DNA of 64,000 nt from Paraburkholderia humisilvae (GTDB taxonomy: Bacteria > Pseudomonadota > Gammaproteobacteria > Burkholderiales > Burkholderiaceae). The notes below the pieces were generated by a model. It worked only from the letters and a program-made list of their open reading frames with translations. It made no database searches and was not told the DNA's origin. The DNA lies in NCBI RefSeq assembly GCF_902859855.1, contig NZ_CADIKH010000005.1:247145-311144 (forward strand), in the 5' to 3' direction. Numbering within the stretch: position 1 is the first letter of the stretch; each line of letters starts with the position of its first letter. Below are positions 37,704 to 47,026 of this stretch, piece by piece. The position numbers and the translations under genes are program-made.

Positions 37704-40079
37704 TTGACAGCGCAGAAACAGGGTTTCATTTTGACCCGTCACTGGCGGGACACACCGGCCGGCACGGAGGTCGTGTTCTGGCTGGCGACCGACGACGGGC
37801 CGCGCCAGCTCCGCCTGCGCCCGCAGGAATCCGTTGCGTTCGTTCCCGCCGCGCAACGCCAGCAAGTCGAGCTGATGCTGCGTCGCGAATCACCGTCCGT
37901 ACGCATCGAACTACGGCCACTCGAGCTGCGTGACTTTCATCATCGACCGGTTCTGGGACTGTACAGTCAGCAGTACCGGTCGCTGACCCACGTCGAAAGG
38001 CGTCTGAAGCAAGCCGGTGCCGATGTCTACGAGGCAGACGTGTTCCCGCCCGACCGGTACATGATGGAGCGCTTTATCACGGCGCCCGTCTGGTTCAGCG
38101 GCCAACCCGACGGCAGGGGTGTGTTGCTGGACGGCGACATGAAGCCCGCGCCCGGCTATCGGCCGCAGTTGCGGCTGGTCTCGCTGGACATCGAGACCAG
38201 TGCCCAGGGGGAACTCTACTCGATTGCACTGGAAGGCTGCGGGCAGCGCCAGGTCTATATGCTTGGCCCGGCCAACGGCGACGGCAGCTCGGTCGATTTC
38301 GACCTCGAATACTGCGAAAGCCGTGCCCAGCTGCTCGAGCGGCTGAACGAATGGATGGTCCGGCACGATCCGGATGCAATCATCGGCTGGAATCTGGTGC
38401 AGTTCGATCTGCGCATCCTTCATCAGCACGCGGAGCAATATCGCGTGCCGTTGTGTCTGGGCCGCGACGGCAGTGTGATGGGGTGGCGGGAACACGGCCT
38501 CACCCAGGGGCATTTCTTCGCGGATGCGGCCGGGCGGCTGATTATCGACGGCATCGAAGCGCTGAGGTCGGCGACCTGGAGCTTCCCATCGTTCAGCCTC
38601 GAATCCGTGTCGCAGTCGGTGCTCGGCGAGGGCAAAGCCATCGACAACCCGTATCAGCGCATGGACGAAATCCAGCGCCGCTTCGATGAGGACAAGCCCG
38701 CGCTTGCGCGCTACAACCTGAAAGACTGCGAACTGGTGACGCGCATCTTCGCCAAAACCGAACTGCTCGCGTTCCTGCTTGAGCGCGCAACGGTGACCGG
38801 CCTGCCGGCAGACCGGAGCGGCGGCTCGGTGGCCGCGTTCACGCATCGCTACCTGCCGCTCATGCATCGGCTCGGCTATGTCGCGCCGAACCTGGGCGAT
38901 GTGGCGGGCGCGCCGAGTCCGGGGGGCTTTGTGATGAACTCCCGGCCGGGCCTCTATGACTCCGTGCTCGTGCTGGATTACAAGAGCCTGTACCCGTCGA
39001 TCATCCGTACCTTCCTGATCGATCCGGTCGGACTCGTGGAAGGCATGCGTAATCCGGATGCGGCGGACTCGGTTCCCGGCTTCCTGGGTGCGCGCTTCTC
39101 CCGTACCCGCCATGGCCTGCCGTCCATCGTCGCGCAGATCTGGGAAGCGCGTGAGGCGGCCAAGCGCGATCACGACAAGCCGCTGTCGCAGGCGTTGAAG
39201 ATCATCATGAACTCGTTCTATGGGGTGCTGGGTTCGACCGGGTGCCGGTTCTTCGACCCGCGCCTCGCGTCATCGATCACGATGCGCGGACACGAAATCA
39301 TGCGTAAGACGCGCGAGCTGATCGAGGCACAGGGCTACGAGGTCATCTACGGGGACACGGATTCGACTTTCGTCTGGCTGAACCACGCGCGCACGGAGGA
39401 AGAGGCGGCGCAGACAGGTCGGACACTCGTCGCGTCTATCAACGACTGGTGGAAGCAGGACCTGCGGGCACGCTTCGGGCTGGACGGCGCATTGGAGCTT
39501 CAGTTCGAGCGGCACTATCGGCGCTTCTTCATGCCGACCATCCGTGGCGCGGAGGAGGGCAGCAAGAAGCGTTATGCGGGCCTCACGCTGCATGAGGATG
39601 GCAGCGAGGAAGTGGTCTACAAGGGGTTGGAGACGGTACGTACCGACTGGACGCCGCTGGCTCAGCGGTTCCAGCAGGAACTCTATCTGCGCGTGTTCAG
39701 GCAGCAACCGTATCAGGACTACGTGCGGGATTATGTGCGCCGCACGTTGAGCGGAGAATTTGACGACCTGCTCGTCTATCGCAAGCGGCTGCGTCGTCCG
39801 CTTGCTGCGTATCAGCGCAACGTGCCGCCGCACGTTCGGGCAGCCCGTATAGCGGATGAGTTCAACCGGCAGCAAGGGCGGCCGTTGCAGTATCAGAGCG
39901 GTGGCTGGATCAGTTATGTGATGACCAGCGCCGGGCCGGAGCCGCTCGAGACCTGGCGATCCGCGCTCGATTACCAGCACTATCTGAGCAGTCAGTTGCA
40001 GCCAGTGGCGGATGCGATACTGCCTTTGTTTAATGACGATTTCGACACGCTGACGAGTGGTCAGAGGACGCTTTTTTAA
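37704..40079 (+). CDS. polB: DNA polymerase II (family B)
   Basis: Replication-restart and translesion polymerase of 791 residues from the TTG at 37704. That start gives the expected beginning ([20 protein letters not shown], close to E. coli Pol II) and has GGAG 7 bases upstream; longer in-frame starts add an unconserved leader. Exonuclease motifs are complete: [23 protein letters not shown] and [10 protein letters not shown]. Polymerase motifs are complete: [28 protein letters not shown] and [11 protein letters not shown]. In E. coli the gene is SOS-induced, but no CTGT-N8-ACAG LexA box was visible upstream. It appears to be a single-gene unit. Confidence 0.94.
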   Translation: MTAQKQGFILTRHWRDTPAGTEVVFWLATDDGPRQLRLRPQESVAFVPAAQRQQVELMLRRESPSVRIELRPLELRDFHHRPVLGLYSQQYRSLTHVERRLKQAGADVYEADVFPPDRYMMERFITAPVWFSGQPDGRGVLLDGDMKPAPGYRPQLRLVSLDIETSAQGELYSIALEGCGQRQVYMLGPANGDGSSVDFDLEYCESRAQLLERLNEWMVRHDPDAIIGWNLVQFDLRILHQHAEQYRVPLCLGRDGSVMGWREHGLTQGHFFADAAGRLIIDGIEALRSATWSFPSFSLESVSQSVLGEGKAIDNPYQRMDEIQRRFDEDKPALARYNLKDCELVTRIFAKTELLAFLLERATVTGLPADRSGGSVAAFTHRYLPLMHRLGYVAPNLGDVAGAPSPGGFVMNSRPGLYDSVLVLDYKSLYPSIIRTFLIDPVGLVEGMRNPDAADSVPGFLGARFSRTRHGLPSIVAQIWEAREAAKRDHDKPLSQALKIIMNSFYGVLGSTGCRFFDPRLASSITMRGHEIMRKTRELIEAQGYEVIYGDTDSTFVWLNHARTEEEAAQTGRTLVASINDWWKQDLRARFGLDGALELQFERHYRRFFMPTIRGAEEGSKKRYAGLTLHEDGSEEVVYKGLETVRTDWTPLAQRFQQELYLRVFRQQPYQDYVRDYVRRTLSGEFDDLLVYRKRLRRPLAAYQRNVPPHVRAARIADEFNRQQGRPLQYQSGGWISYVMTSAGPEPLETWRSALDYQHYLSSQLQPVADAILPLFNDDFDTLTSGQRTLF

Positions 40080-40257
40080 CGCGGGAAATGCGTTGCGCAA
40101 AGAGCGCGCTGTTTTGGGGCACGGGCGGGTGGTCACCTACCCGGTGCTGCAGCGCGCTTTCCTGCACGCATGACTCCAGCGCCTGCGAGCGGACACACGC
40201 CCATGCTGCATCGCGACCTAAGGATGAGCGCACCGGCGAGGATGGCCGCAAGCCGTG

Positions 40258-40623
40258 TCACATACGGCGCCTCACCTCTCGCGCGCCGCGAGAGGGATGT
40301 CCGGTCTCACGGCCAGGCTCAGCGGCGGCGCAGGATTGGGCAAGTGGCGTCCACTCGAGCACGAGCTTCGCGGCGTTTGCGCACCCGCGAATGTGAAGGC
40401 GGTTCGCAAGCGTTTTGCAAAACGACTGACAATCCTGCACGCCATGGGCGCGCGCAAAGTCCTGCAGCACTTCGTCGACACTTCGCATCGTCGATTCAGC
40501 AGTGATGCAGCTTGCGATGTGTGATGCGCCGCGCGCCAGTTCCAGCTGGTAGATCTCTTCGCATCGCCGACGGCGTTCGGTCTCTCTCATGTACTGGCTC
40601 CAAGGGTCGTCGATCTTTTTCAC
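40258..40623 (-). CDS. Hypothetical protein
   Basis: This 121-residue frame begins at a GTG (KKIDDPWSQYMRETERRRRC); an ATG at 40590 would give 110 residues. The body is helical with five cysteines (ARGASHIASCITAES, HGVQDCQSFCKTLANRLHIR). The N-terminal DPWSQYMRETERRRR stretch looks like genuine protein rather than noise. No family is recognised and the ribosome site is weak. It lies between polB and csbD, with about 180 featureless bases on the polB side and 280 on the csbD side. Confidence 0.4.
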   Translation of the reverse strand: MKKIDDPWSQYMRETERRRRCEEIYQLELARGASHIASCITAESTMRSVDEVLQDFARAHGVQDCQSFCKTLANRLHIRGCANAAKLVLEWTPLAQSCAAAEPGRETGHPSRGAREVRRRM

Positions 40624-40905
40624 ATTGAGATCTGTTTGTCGTGAAAGCGGCGCCTTACAGGGCTCGACGCCCCCACGGGCACCCATGGGGGGCGGTCGAC
40701 GCCAACCGTCCCGATGCAATCGCAGCGCAAGAAATAGTCCCGGGGTGAGTCGCTCAGCGCGATTACCCGCCTTGCCGCCCGGCGGCGGGCCGACGATGAC
40801 GAGGCAACCGCGATGCAGGCGGGCACGCCGGTTGCGCTAGTTCCTGAGCCTGCCCAGGACGGGCGGCAAATCATCCACGAATCAGATTCGCATTGGAGAT
40901 CGACC

Positions 40906-41094
40906 ATGAACAAGGATCAAGTCAAGGGCACCGCGGAGAAGGTGAAAGGTAAGGTGAATGAGGCTGTCGGCCGCGCAACGGGAGACCGGAAACAGGAAGT
41001 CAAGGGCGATGTGCAGCAGGCGGCCGGCGAAGCACGCAAGAACGCCGGCGACGTCAAGGAGGCTATCAAGGATGCGAGCAGAAAGCCCGTCTGA
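40906..41094 (+). CDS. CsbD-family stress protein
   Basis: 62 residues, starting MNKDQVKGTAEKVKGKVNEA and continuing with VGRATGDRKQEVKGDVQQA, the standard CsbD/YjbJ pattern of a small hydrophilic helical protein. CsbD-like proteins accumulate in general and osmotic stress; their biochemical role is unknown. GGAG lies 7 bases before the ATG. It is a single-gene unit. The 227 bases after it hold only a weak 6-bp hairpin (gtcacg/cgtgac, 41114-41133). Confidence 0.93.
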   Translation: MNKDQVKGTAEKVKGKVNEAVGRATGDRKQEVKGDVQQAAGEARKNAGDVKEAIKDASRKPV

Positions 41095-41321
41095 AGCAAC
41101 GTGCACGGACAGGTCACGGCTGCGGGCGTGACGGCGACGTTGAAAGAACCCGGACGACTGTCGTCTCATCGTCTCTTCGGGTGGGATCCTGCCGCTTGCT
41201 TATCCGCGGGTCTGCACGACTGCGATAGCAACGGCGGGATACCATCCCGGAAGCACACTTCGTCGGCCCGCTCTCCACAACGGCGCGTGTGATGAGCAAT
41301 CCGCGGAGGGTCGGAAGGTCA

Positions 41322-41924
41322 TCAGGACGGCCTCCTCGCACCGATCCGCGCTGCGACCGCGCCTCCCAACGCACCGCCAAGGTGGGTCTGCCACGACACT
41401 CCAGGATCGAACGGAAAGACACCCAGCAGCATCGTCAGCCCATAGCTGAATCCGACGAATCCAGCCACGAGCACGGACAAAAGGTTGCGGGTATAGAGCC
41501 CGCGCGCGACCAGGAACGCGGCGTAGCCAAACACAAGGCCGCTCGCACCCAGGTGTAGCGAGTTCGGCGCGCCGAAGAGCCACGCGCACATGCCGCCACC
41601 GAGCATCGCCGCTGCGGTCGCCCACACGAAGTTGGAGATACGTGGCCACATGCAGAGCCAGCCGAGTGTCACGAGCCCGCCCGTGTTTGCGGCGATGTGG
41701 CCAACGCTCGCGTGCAGCCATGGCGCGAAGAGGATGCCCTGCAGCCCGCCGAGTGTGCGAGGCACCACGCCGTGCCGGTACAGAAGAAGCTCGGGGAAGG
41801 CCGCGGTCGCGATAAAGACCGCCCAGATTGAACCGACAAAAAGCACGAGTACCAGAACCCGGGTCTCGAACTGAGCAACGGCATGGTGAACTGCGCGCGA
41901 CAGCGACGCTTTGTGTTGTGACAT
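41322..41924 (-). CDS. Rhomboid-family intramembrane serine protease
   Basis: 200 residues with six predicted helices. The catalytic Ser lies in LGASGLVFGYAAF (GxSG) and the His in the last helix in WQTHLGGALGGAVAARIGAR. The family loop PWLHASVGHIAANTGGLVTL (with the HxxxN pattern) is present, though Thr replaces the usual second structural residue. It should cleave transmembrane substrates in the inner membrane; none can be named. The ATG at 41924 starts MSQHKASLSRA; a longer start at 42080 adds 52 residues of poor composition. Confidence 0.9.
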   Translation of the reverse strand: MSQHKASLSRAVHHAVAQFETRVLVLVLFVGSIWAVFIATAAFPELLLYRHGVVPRTLGGLQGILFAPWLHASVGHIAANTGGLVTLGWLCMWPRISNFVWATAAAMLGGGMCAWLFGAPNSLHLGASGLVFGYAAFLVARGLYTRNLLSVLVAGFVGFSYGLTMLLGVFPFDPGVSWQTHLGGALGGAVAARIGARRPS

Positions 41925-42272
41925 GAAAGAGGCTTCGGCGAGCCGAAGGTGGCTGTGGTCTGCAAAGTGGCGACGCGGGTAACCGCCGCAACAAGGTCCG
42001 GGAACCCGAGACGCATTGTATTTCGGATGCGATCCGAGTTTGCGGCAAACCGCGCGCGGCTCGCTAATCGGGTTCGCCAATCGGGCGCGCTAATCGCTAA
42101 TCGAAATGTCTTCGACCGTTTGACCGTGAGCGATCAGTCAACGCGATATTCTCGACTAACCGCTCACCAAACGCCAACTGACTGTTGCCTCGAGCCCGCA
42201 AGTTCTTCAGCAGCCTGACCTGTCGCGTGCTAATGCGCCAATGCGCCAATCCGACGCGAGTCGGATGTCGCC
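41925..42272. other. Gap between rhomboid and hydrolase genes, with hairpin
   Basis: No gene seen. It holds short imperfect direct repeats of a ctaatcg/ccaatcg motif (about 42060-42105) and a doubled atgcgcca (42234-42248). A perfect 7-bp hairpin, ATCCGAC-gcga-GTCGGAT, occupies 42249-42266, seven bases beyond the stop of the hydrolase gene (leftward), and may end its transcript. Confidence 0.5.
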
Positions 42273-43055
42273 TTACTTCTGCGCGCCGGTCGCTTCGAGA
42301 ATCAGATTCGCCACTTCAGTCGGATGCGATAGCAACGATACGTGGCTCGACTTAAGCTCGATCGTATGCGCGTGCATCCGGTTCGCCATGAAGCGCTCCA
42401 GATCGGGGTTGATGGTGCGATCCTCAGTCGACACCGCATACCAGGTCGGCTTGTCGTGCCACGCCGCGACGGTCGTCTTTGCCATCGTGATCGCCTTGCC
42501 CATCGGCTGCTGAACCGCATAGAACGTTTCCGCTTCGGCTTTCGGCAGATCGCCGGCGAAGTCTCTCACAAATGCCTGCTCGGATAGCGCGCCGTAGCCG
42601 TCGGCCGACCACTGAAGCCCTGCCGATGCGGGCGCAGCGGGGAATTTCTTCGTCAGCGCAGGATAGTCCTCGCCGGCATCCGGCGCACGCGCGGCAATGT
42701 ACACGAGACCCGCGACCTTCGGATCGTCGCCCGCCTGGCTGATCACCATTCCGCCGTACGAGTGCGCGACCAGCAGCGTCGGGCCATCCTGTTGCGCAAG
42801 CGCGCGCTTGACCGCGGCGACGTCCGCGTCGAGCGAGGTCGTCGGATTCTGCACCGACGTCACGTGCAGGCCCTTCGCCTGCAGCAGCGGAATCACTTTC
42901 TGCCAGCTCGAACCGTCTGCGAACAGCCCGTGAACCAGCACGACATTCTTGATCGGTGTGGCCGGGGCTGCAGCGCTGTCCTGCGCGAAAGATGTCGTTG
43001 CGCTCAGCAGCGTGGCGCAGGCAAAGCCGGCCAGGACAAACGAATTCAACTTCAT
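42273..43055 (-). CDS. Secreted alpha/beta-fold hydrolase
   Basis: 260 residues with a signal peptide (LNSFVLAGFACATLLSATTS, then FAQ). The alpha/beta hydrolase core has the oxyanion-loop NVVLVHGLFADGSSW, nucleophile Ser in LLVAHSYGGMVISQ and catalytic His near the end in LKSSHVSLLSHPTEV. It belongs to the small EstC/pyrethroid-hydrolase-like group often annotated as alpha/beta hydrolase; the substrate is unknown and the site periplasmic. The ATG at 43055 is preferred because CGGAGAAG precedes it and the signal peptide follows directly. Confidence 0.9.
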   Translation of the reverse strand: MKLNSFVLAGFACATLLSATTSFAQDSAAAPATPIKNVVLVHGLFADGSSWQKVIPLLQAKGLHVTSVQNPTTSLDADVAAVKRALAQQDGPTLLVAHSYGGMVISQAGDDPKVAGLVYIAARAPDAGEDYPALTKKFPAAPASAGLQWSADGYGALSEQAFVRDFAGDLPKAEAETFYAVQQPMGKAITMAKTTVAAWHDKPTWYAVSTEDRTINPDLERFMANRMHAHTIELKSSHVSLLSHPTEVANLILEATGAQK

Positions 43056-43395
43056 GAGACTTCTCCGAGATTTGTGAGAGTGAGAGATTGGCGGACGTCG
43101 CTCAACCAGGGTTGCGAGTCGAGACACGAACCGTACTCAGCCAATCGTCCGATCGATACTTCCGACTGCAAGCGGACGCTGGATTCGGGTGTATGAAGAT
43201 GCAAACACAGTCTCGGAGCAAACATTCCATCCGCTGCCAAGGTTTTTACGACGTCAACCATGCCGCGCCGCGTAGCTGTCGATGGACTCCGAAGAAGGAG
43301 GACGTGTCGATGGCTGGGCATACGTGCGCCGCAAGGTTGGGTCCGGTGCGCGGCGTCCTGTGCATCATGTCATCGCTGCGCGTACGCAGTCTGGC
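43056..43395. other. Gap of about 340 bases
   Basis: No gene, repeat or hairpin was seen. It presumably contains the promoter of the leftward hydrolase. Confidence 0.4.
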
Positions 43396-44165
43396 CTATA
43401 CCATCAAATGGACATCGGAGAGTTCTTCGCATAGCGCGATGAGCCGGTTCTGGAGCGCGGCGTCCTTCGACTGCGGGTTTGGCGTAAGCGGCCGCAGGTG
43501 GTAAAAGTATTGGCCCGTCACCTGAGCTTGCGCATCGTCACTGGCGGCGAGCCAGGCTTGGGTTCGATGCGCCTGATCCATGTCGTCGGACGCATCGGGA
43601 CCCCCCATCCGGGTGGGTACCCAGCCGGGTTCAAGCGAGTTCGAAAAAACACCGGGCCAGCGACGGGCGATCGCGAACGCCAGCATTGCATCATGCAGCT
43701 TGCTTTCGGCATAGGCCGCGGATCCGTTCCAGCGACGCTTGCGCCAGAAGATGTCATCGAGATTGGCGTCGGCCTGGCGGTGCATACCCGAGCTTAAATA
43801 GACGAGCCGTTTCGGCTTCCCGATCAGCGCGGTCAGGATATAGACGGACAGCGTGTTAATCGCAAAGACATGCGGCAGACTGTCAGCGGTGAGCCGCCGG
43901 CTTTCGCGATAGCCGACCGCAGCATTGTGGATCACCGTATCGAAGCGGCGAGTTCGTTGACGCGCGTGGCAAGCGCCTTGGCGCCGGCGATGGTTTCGAG
44001 GTCGCCCACGACGACGGCCTCAGCCTCGGGTAACGTGCGCCGTGCAACGTTCGCGCGGGCGGCGTTCCGGGCATGCAGGACTACCTGGTGTCCTTGCGCG
44101 ACAAGCAGTTCGCCTGCCATCAAGCCGAGGCCCGTGGACGAACCGGAAATGAATACGCGTGCCAT
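43396..44165 (-). pseudogene. Short-chain dehydrogenase broken by a one-base deletion
   Basis: The first 77 residues (MARVFISGSSTGLGLMAGEL, with the Rossmann motif) run into a premature stop after NELAASIR. The protein then continues in another frame as DTVIHNAAVGYRE with the usual SDR body (LVYLSSGMHRQ, and the catalytic YAESK motif in SAAYAESKLHDAML). Adding one G in the ctcgccgc stretch (+ strand 43945-43952) restores LGRFDTVIHNA, the expected family sequence, so this is a one-base deletion. The C-terminal part is intact to residue VHLMV. A sequencing error is possible; otherwise this is a recent pseudogene. Confidence 0.88.
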
Positions 44166-44232
44166 GTGACGTCTTTTCTATTGGATGGCGAATCCGGCGT
44201 GGTTGACGCTGCCGGTTGCGGGAATGAGATGC

Positions 44233-45432
44233 TCAGCGTGCGGAACGGCGGCTGATCAGAACGAGGCCCGCGCCCAGAAGCGCGCTTGCCATACCGAGCA
44301 GATACACCGCGGCGTAGCCGAACTGGCCGGCAACGAGGCCAGCCGTGGGGCCGGCAATGCCATAGGCAATGTCGAGGAAGGCGACGAAAGCCCCCATCGC
44401 ACTGCCGCGATTGGCCGGCAGCACGCGCTTGAGCGCCTCGACACCGAGGGCCGGAAAAATCAGCGCGCAGCCAAGGCCGGTGACGAACGCACCGGCGAGC
44501 GCCACGCTCTCGTGCGGTGCGGCCCACAGCACCGCCTGGCCGACGGCTTCGATAGCAAGCGACCAAAGCGCCACGCGGTAGCCGCCGATGCGATCGGGTA
44601 GATGTCCTAACGTGATCCGCGTCAGGATGAAGCCGATACCAAACGCTGTCATCACGAGTCCGGCATGGCCCCAGCCGCGCATCGCGAAATAGAGCGACGC
44701 AAACGCAGTCAGTCCGGACAGCCCGACGCCTTGCAGCATCAAACCCAACCCTTCGCGCCAGATCTGGCTGATCACGCGATAAAACGGCAGTCGATGACCG
44801 CCCGGCGAAACGTACGAGGTCGCACCCAAGGCCATACAGATCGCGAGCAGCGGTGCGACGATGCAGGCGGCCATCGCGACCGGTAGGCCCAGCCGCTGAT
44901 ACAGACTCATGCCGACAGGAGCACCGATCGCTAGCGCGGCGAACATGGCGATGCCCGTCCAGGACATCGACATCCCGGCGCGTTGCGGACCGACTGAGGC
45001 GATCGACCAGGACACGCAGCCGGTGACGAACTGACTTTCGCCGAGGCCGGCCACCAGACGCCCTGCGATCACGATGCCAAGACGGGTTGCCGGCGCCAGA
45101 CCCGCGATTGCGGCGGCCAGATAGAGCAGGCCACCCAGGGCCGAGAGGGCGGCGCCCTGCAAGGCTGCCCGTTTGCCGCCCTGATGGTCGGTCACATGAC
45201 CCGCATAGCCACGGGTCAATACGGTGGCGAGAAACTGAATCCCGATCACTAGCCCCACCACGAGGTTGCTAAAGCCTAGCTTGTCATGGACGAACAGCGG
45301 AATGACGGGAAGCGGCAGACCGACGGCCAGATAACCGCAGAAGAGCATGGCGATGACGGCGAGGGACGGACGGGCCAGATAAGCCGGCGTGGCGTCGGCC
45401 TGATCTGCCGTCTTCAGGGTAAGCGATGGCAT
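44233..45432 (-). CDS. MFS transporter of the YhhS/YfcJ type
   Basis: 399 residues and 12 predicted helices. From memory, YMAVGLPLPVIPL-type opening (here GYLAVGLPLPVIPLFVHDKL), VGLVIGIQFLATVLTRGYAG and ALIFPALGVEALKRV align with E. coli YhhS/YfcJ, drug or sugar-efflux-like exporters with no firm natural substrate. The MFS loop motif between helices 2 and 3 is GYAGHVTDHQGGKRAAL. It is leftward and sits between the broken dehydrogenase and the amidohydrolase, separated from the latter by a strong hairpin, so it is probably its own unit. Confidence 0.9.
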   Translation of the reverse strand: MPSLTLKTADQADATPAYLARPSLAVIAMLFCGYLAVGLPLPVIPLFVHDKLGFSNLVVGLVIGIQFLATVLTRGYAGHVTDHQGGKRAALQGAALSALGGLLYLAAAIAGLAPATRLGIVIAGRLVAGLGESQFVTGCVSWSIASVGPQRAGMSMSWTGIAMFAALAIGAPVGMSLYQRLGLPVAMAACIVAPLLAICMALGATSYVSPGGHRLPFYRVISQIWREGLGLMLQGVGLSGLTAFASLYFAMRGWGHAGLVMTAFGIGFILTRITLGHLPDRIGGYRVALWSLAIEAVGQAVLWAAPHESVALAGAFVTGLGCALIFPALGVEALKRVLPANRGSAMGAFVAFLDIAYGIAGPTAGLVAGQFGYAAVYLLGMASALLGAGLVLISRRSAR

Positions 45433-45463
45433 GATTAGCTAAATATCAGTAATCCTAAGTCAA

Positions 45464-45489
45464 GGCCGCCCGACGATGGACGGGCGGCC
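45464..45489 (-). terminator. Hairpin after the amidohydrolase gene
   Basis: Perfect 9-bp stem GGCCGCCCG / CGGGCGGCC with an 8-base loop, 9 bases beyond the leftward amidohydrolase stop. On the minus strand it is followed by TTGACTTAGG, a poor T-tract, so it is a likely but not ideal intrinsic terminator. Confidence 0.6.
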
Positions 45490-45497
45490 GGACACAC

Positions 45498-46850
45498 TCA
45501 GGCGGCACTGCTCAGCGACGAAGCGGACGTTTCGAAGAGGTCGGGTCGGTAGCCGCTCGCGTTGAACAGGTAGTCACGGGAGGCGGTCGCCTCAGCCGAC
45601 AGCTTCGCCAGATCGACGTCGATCAGCTGGCCGGCACGCTTGCGCAACTGGCCCGCAACCATGACGGTGTCGACATCGGAGCGCTCGACCGCCTGGACGA
45701 CGGTGCCGATCGCGTTATTCACCGGGAAGACAGCCGCGCCATTGGTGCGCACCATGATGATGTCGGCCTGCTTGCCCGGGGTCAGCGAGCCGATCGAACG
45801 CTCCAGACCGGCGGCGCGGGCGCCATGGATCGTCGCGGCTTGCAGTACCGCCGCGACCGAGATCGGCGCGGGCGCGTCGGCCTCGCCGCGGAAACGGCGA
45901 ACCCGCATGGCCGAACGCTGCTGCCCGAACAGCGCATGCATCTCGCCAAACAGATCGCTGCCGAAGGCGGTGTCCAGGTCGACGCCGAGCGCCGGCGTCA
46001 GGCCGTGATCGATCGCTCGCTGATAGGCGAAGCTCTCATCGTCGAAGCCGAACAGCGCATCCGAACGGGGATTGACGGTGATGTTCACACCCGCATCCGC
46101 GAACAGCTGCCACGTTTCGGGTGGGATACGTGTGCAGTGGTTGAAGATGTTGTGCGCGCCCAGCACTCCCGGCTCGGCGAATTCGGGCGTGAGCCTGGCG
46201 AGATCGCCGATGAACTCGGTCAGGATCTGCATGTCGAGCCGGCGTGCGACTTTCCACCAGTCGAGATTGAGCTGACCGAATAGGCCAACTCGCACCCGGC
46301 CCGCCGCACCGTTCCAGTCGACTGCGAGGCGTTCCAGGTCCCGCGGCAGATGGGCAGCGGAGGCCTTCTTGTCCATTGCCGCGCCGACCATGTGCAGCGC
46401 CCGGATGCCGGTCGACTCCAATGCTTCGAGCGCGGCATCGGTGTGCTCGGGGCTGCGCGAGCTGTGGCAGGCATCGATGAGGGTCGTCATGCCAGCGTCG
46501 AGCGAAGCGACTGCCGTCAGCCGGGTACTCAGATACATGTCGAGAGGACGATAGTGCGCGCCCAGCGTCTCGGCGACGACATGGATGTACGCGAACAGAT
46601 CGTCGACGTCGGGCATCATCCGGCGCATCACGCCGAGCCATGCATGGTGGTGCGCATCGATCAGGCCGGGCAGGACAATGCTCCCGGCGGCGTCGATCAC
46701 TTCGGCGTCGTCGACCTTCAGGTACGGACCGACGGCCGCGATGCGGTCACCTTCCACCAGCACGTCGCCGCGTGCGAGATTCGGAACGTTGGGATCCATC
46801 GTCAGGAGGGTGCCGCCTTTGAAGAGGAGGGTACGCGCAGGGCCGGACAT
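45498..46850 (-). CDS. Amidohydrolase (TRZ/ATZ-type deaminase/chlorohydrolase family)
   Basis: 450 residues of the metal-dependent amidohydrolase superfamily. The composite beta domain at both ends has GGTLLTMDPNVPNL and LTPGKQADIIMVRTN. The metal-binding HxH lies in PGLIDAHHHAWLGVMRRM. Later barrel motifs are GAHNIFNHCTRIP and GVDLDTAFGSDLF. The group deaminates or hydrolyses nitrogen heterocycles (for example atrazine, 8-oxoguanine, guanine); the substrate is not predictable here. The ATG at 46850 has GGAG 6 bases upstream and is preferred to that at 46862. It is divergent from a LysR gene across an operator-like palindrome, so it is probably that regulator's target. Confidence 0.9.
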   Translation of the reverse strand: MSGPARTLLFKGGTLLTMDPNVPNLARGDVLVEGDRIAAVGPYLKVDDAEVIDAAGSIVLPGLIDAHHHAWLGVMRRMMPDVDDLFAYIHVVAETLGAHYRPLDMYLSTRLTAVASLDAGMTTLIDACHSSRSPEHTDAALEALESTGIRALHMVGAAMDKKASAAHLPRDLERLAVDWNGAAGRVRVGLFGQLNLDWWKVARRLDMQILTEFIGDLARLTPEFAEPGVLGAHNIFNHCTRIPPETWQLFADAGVNITVNPRSDALFGFDDESFAYQRAIDHGLTPALGVDLDTAFGSDLFGEMHALFGQQRSAMRVRRFRGEADAPAPISVAAVLQAATIHGARAAGLERSIGSLTPGKQADIIMVRTNGAAVFPVNNAIGTVVQAVERSDVDTVMVAGQLRKRAGQLIDVDLAKLSAEATASRDYLFNASGYRPDLFETSASSLSSAA

Positions 46851-46967
46851 GGTGAGCTCCATTGGGTGAGGGTCGGGATGACGGTCGCGATGGCGGTGCG
46901 AAATCGCACTACCGGGTGGCGGCAGCCACGGTGACGTGCCGTTGACGGGAAGATAGGTCTCCCGTCA

Positions 46968-46996
46968 CTTTTGATTAAGATGGGGGTAATCAAAAG
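46968..46996. promoter_or_regulatory. Operator-like palindrome between amidohydrolase and LysR genes
   Basis: Perfect 10-bp inverted repeat CTTTTGATTA / TAATCAAAAG with a 9-base spacer, AT-rich within a GC-rich region. It lies 30 bases before the LysR start and about 120 bases before the amidohydrolase start. The layout matches a LysR autoregulatory and activation site. Confidence 0.75.
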
Positions 46997-47026
46997 ATTT
47001 GTGCTAAAAGTCAAAGGAGAGACCCA

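Noticed and set aside
43932..44165. Separate 77-residue gene
   Set aside because: It is the N-terminal Rossmann part of the split dehydrogenase; one added base joins it to the rest.
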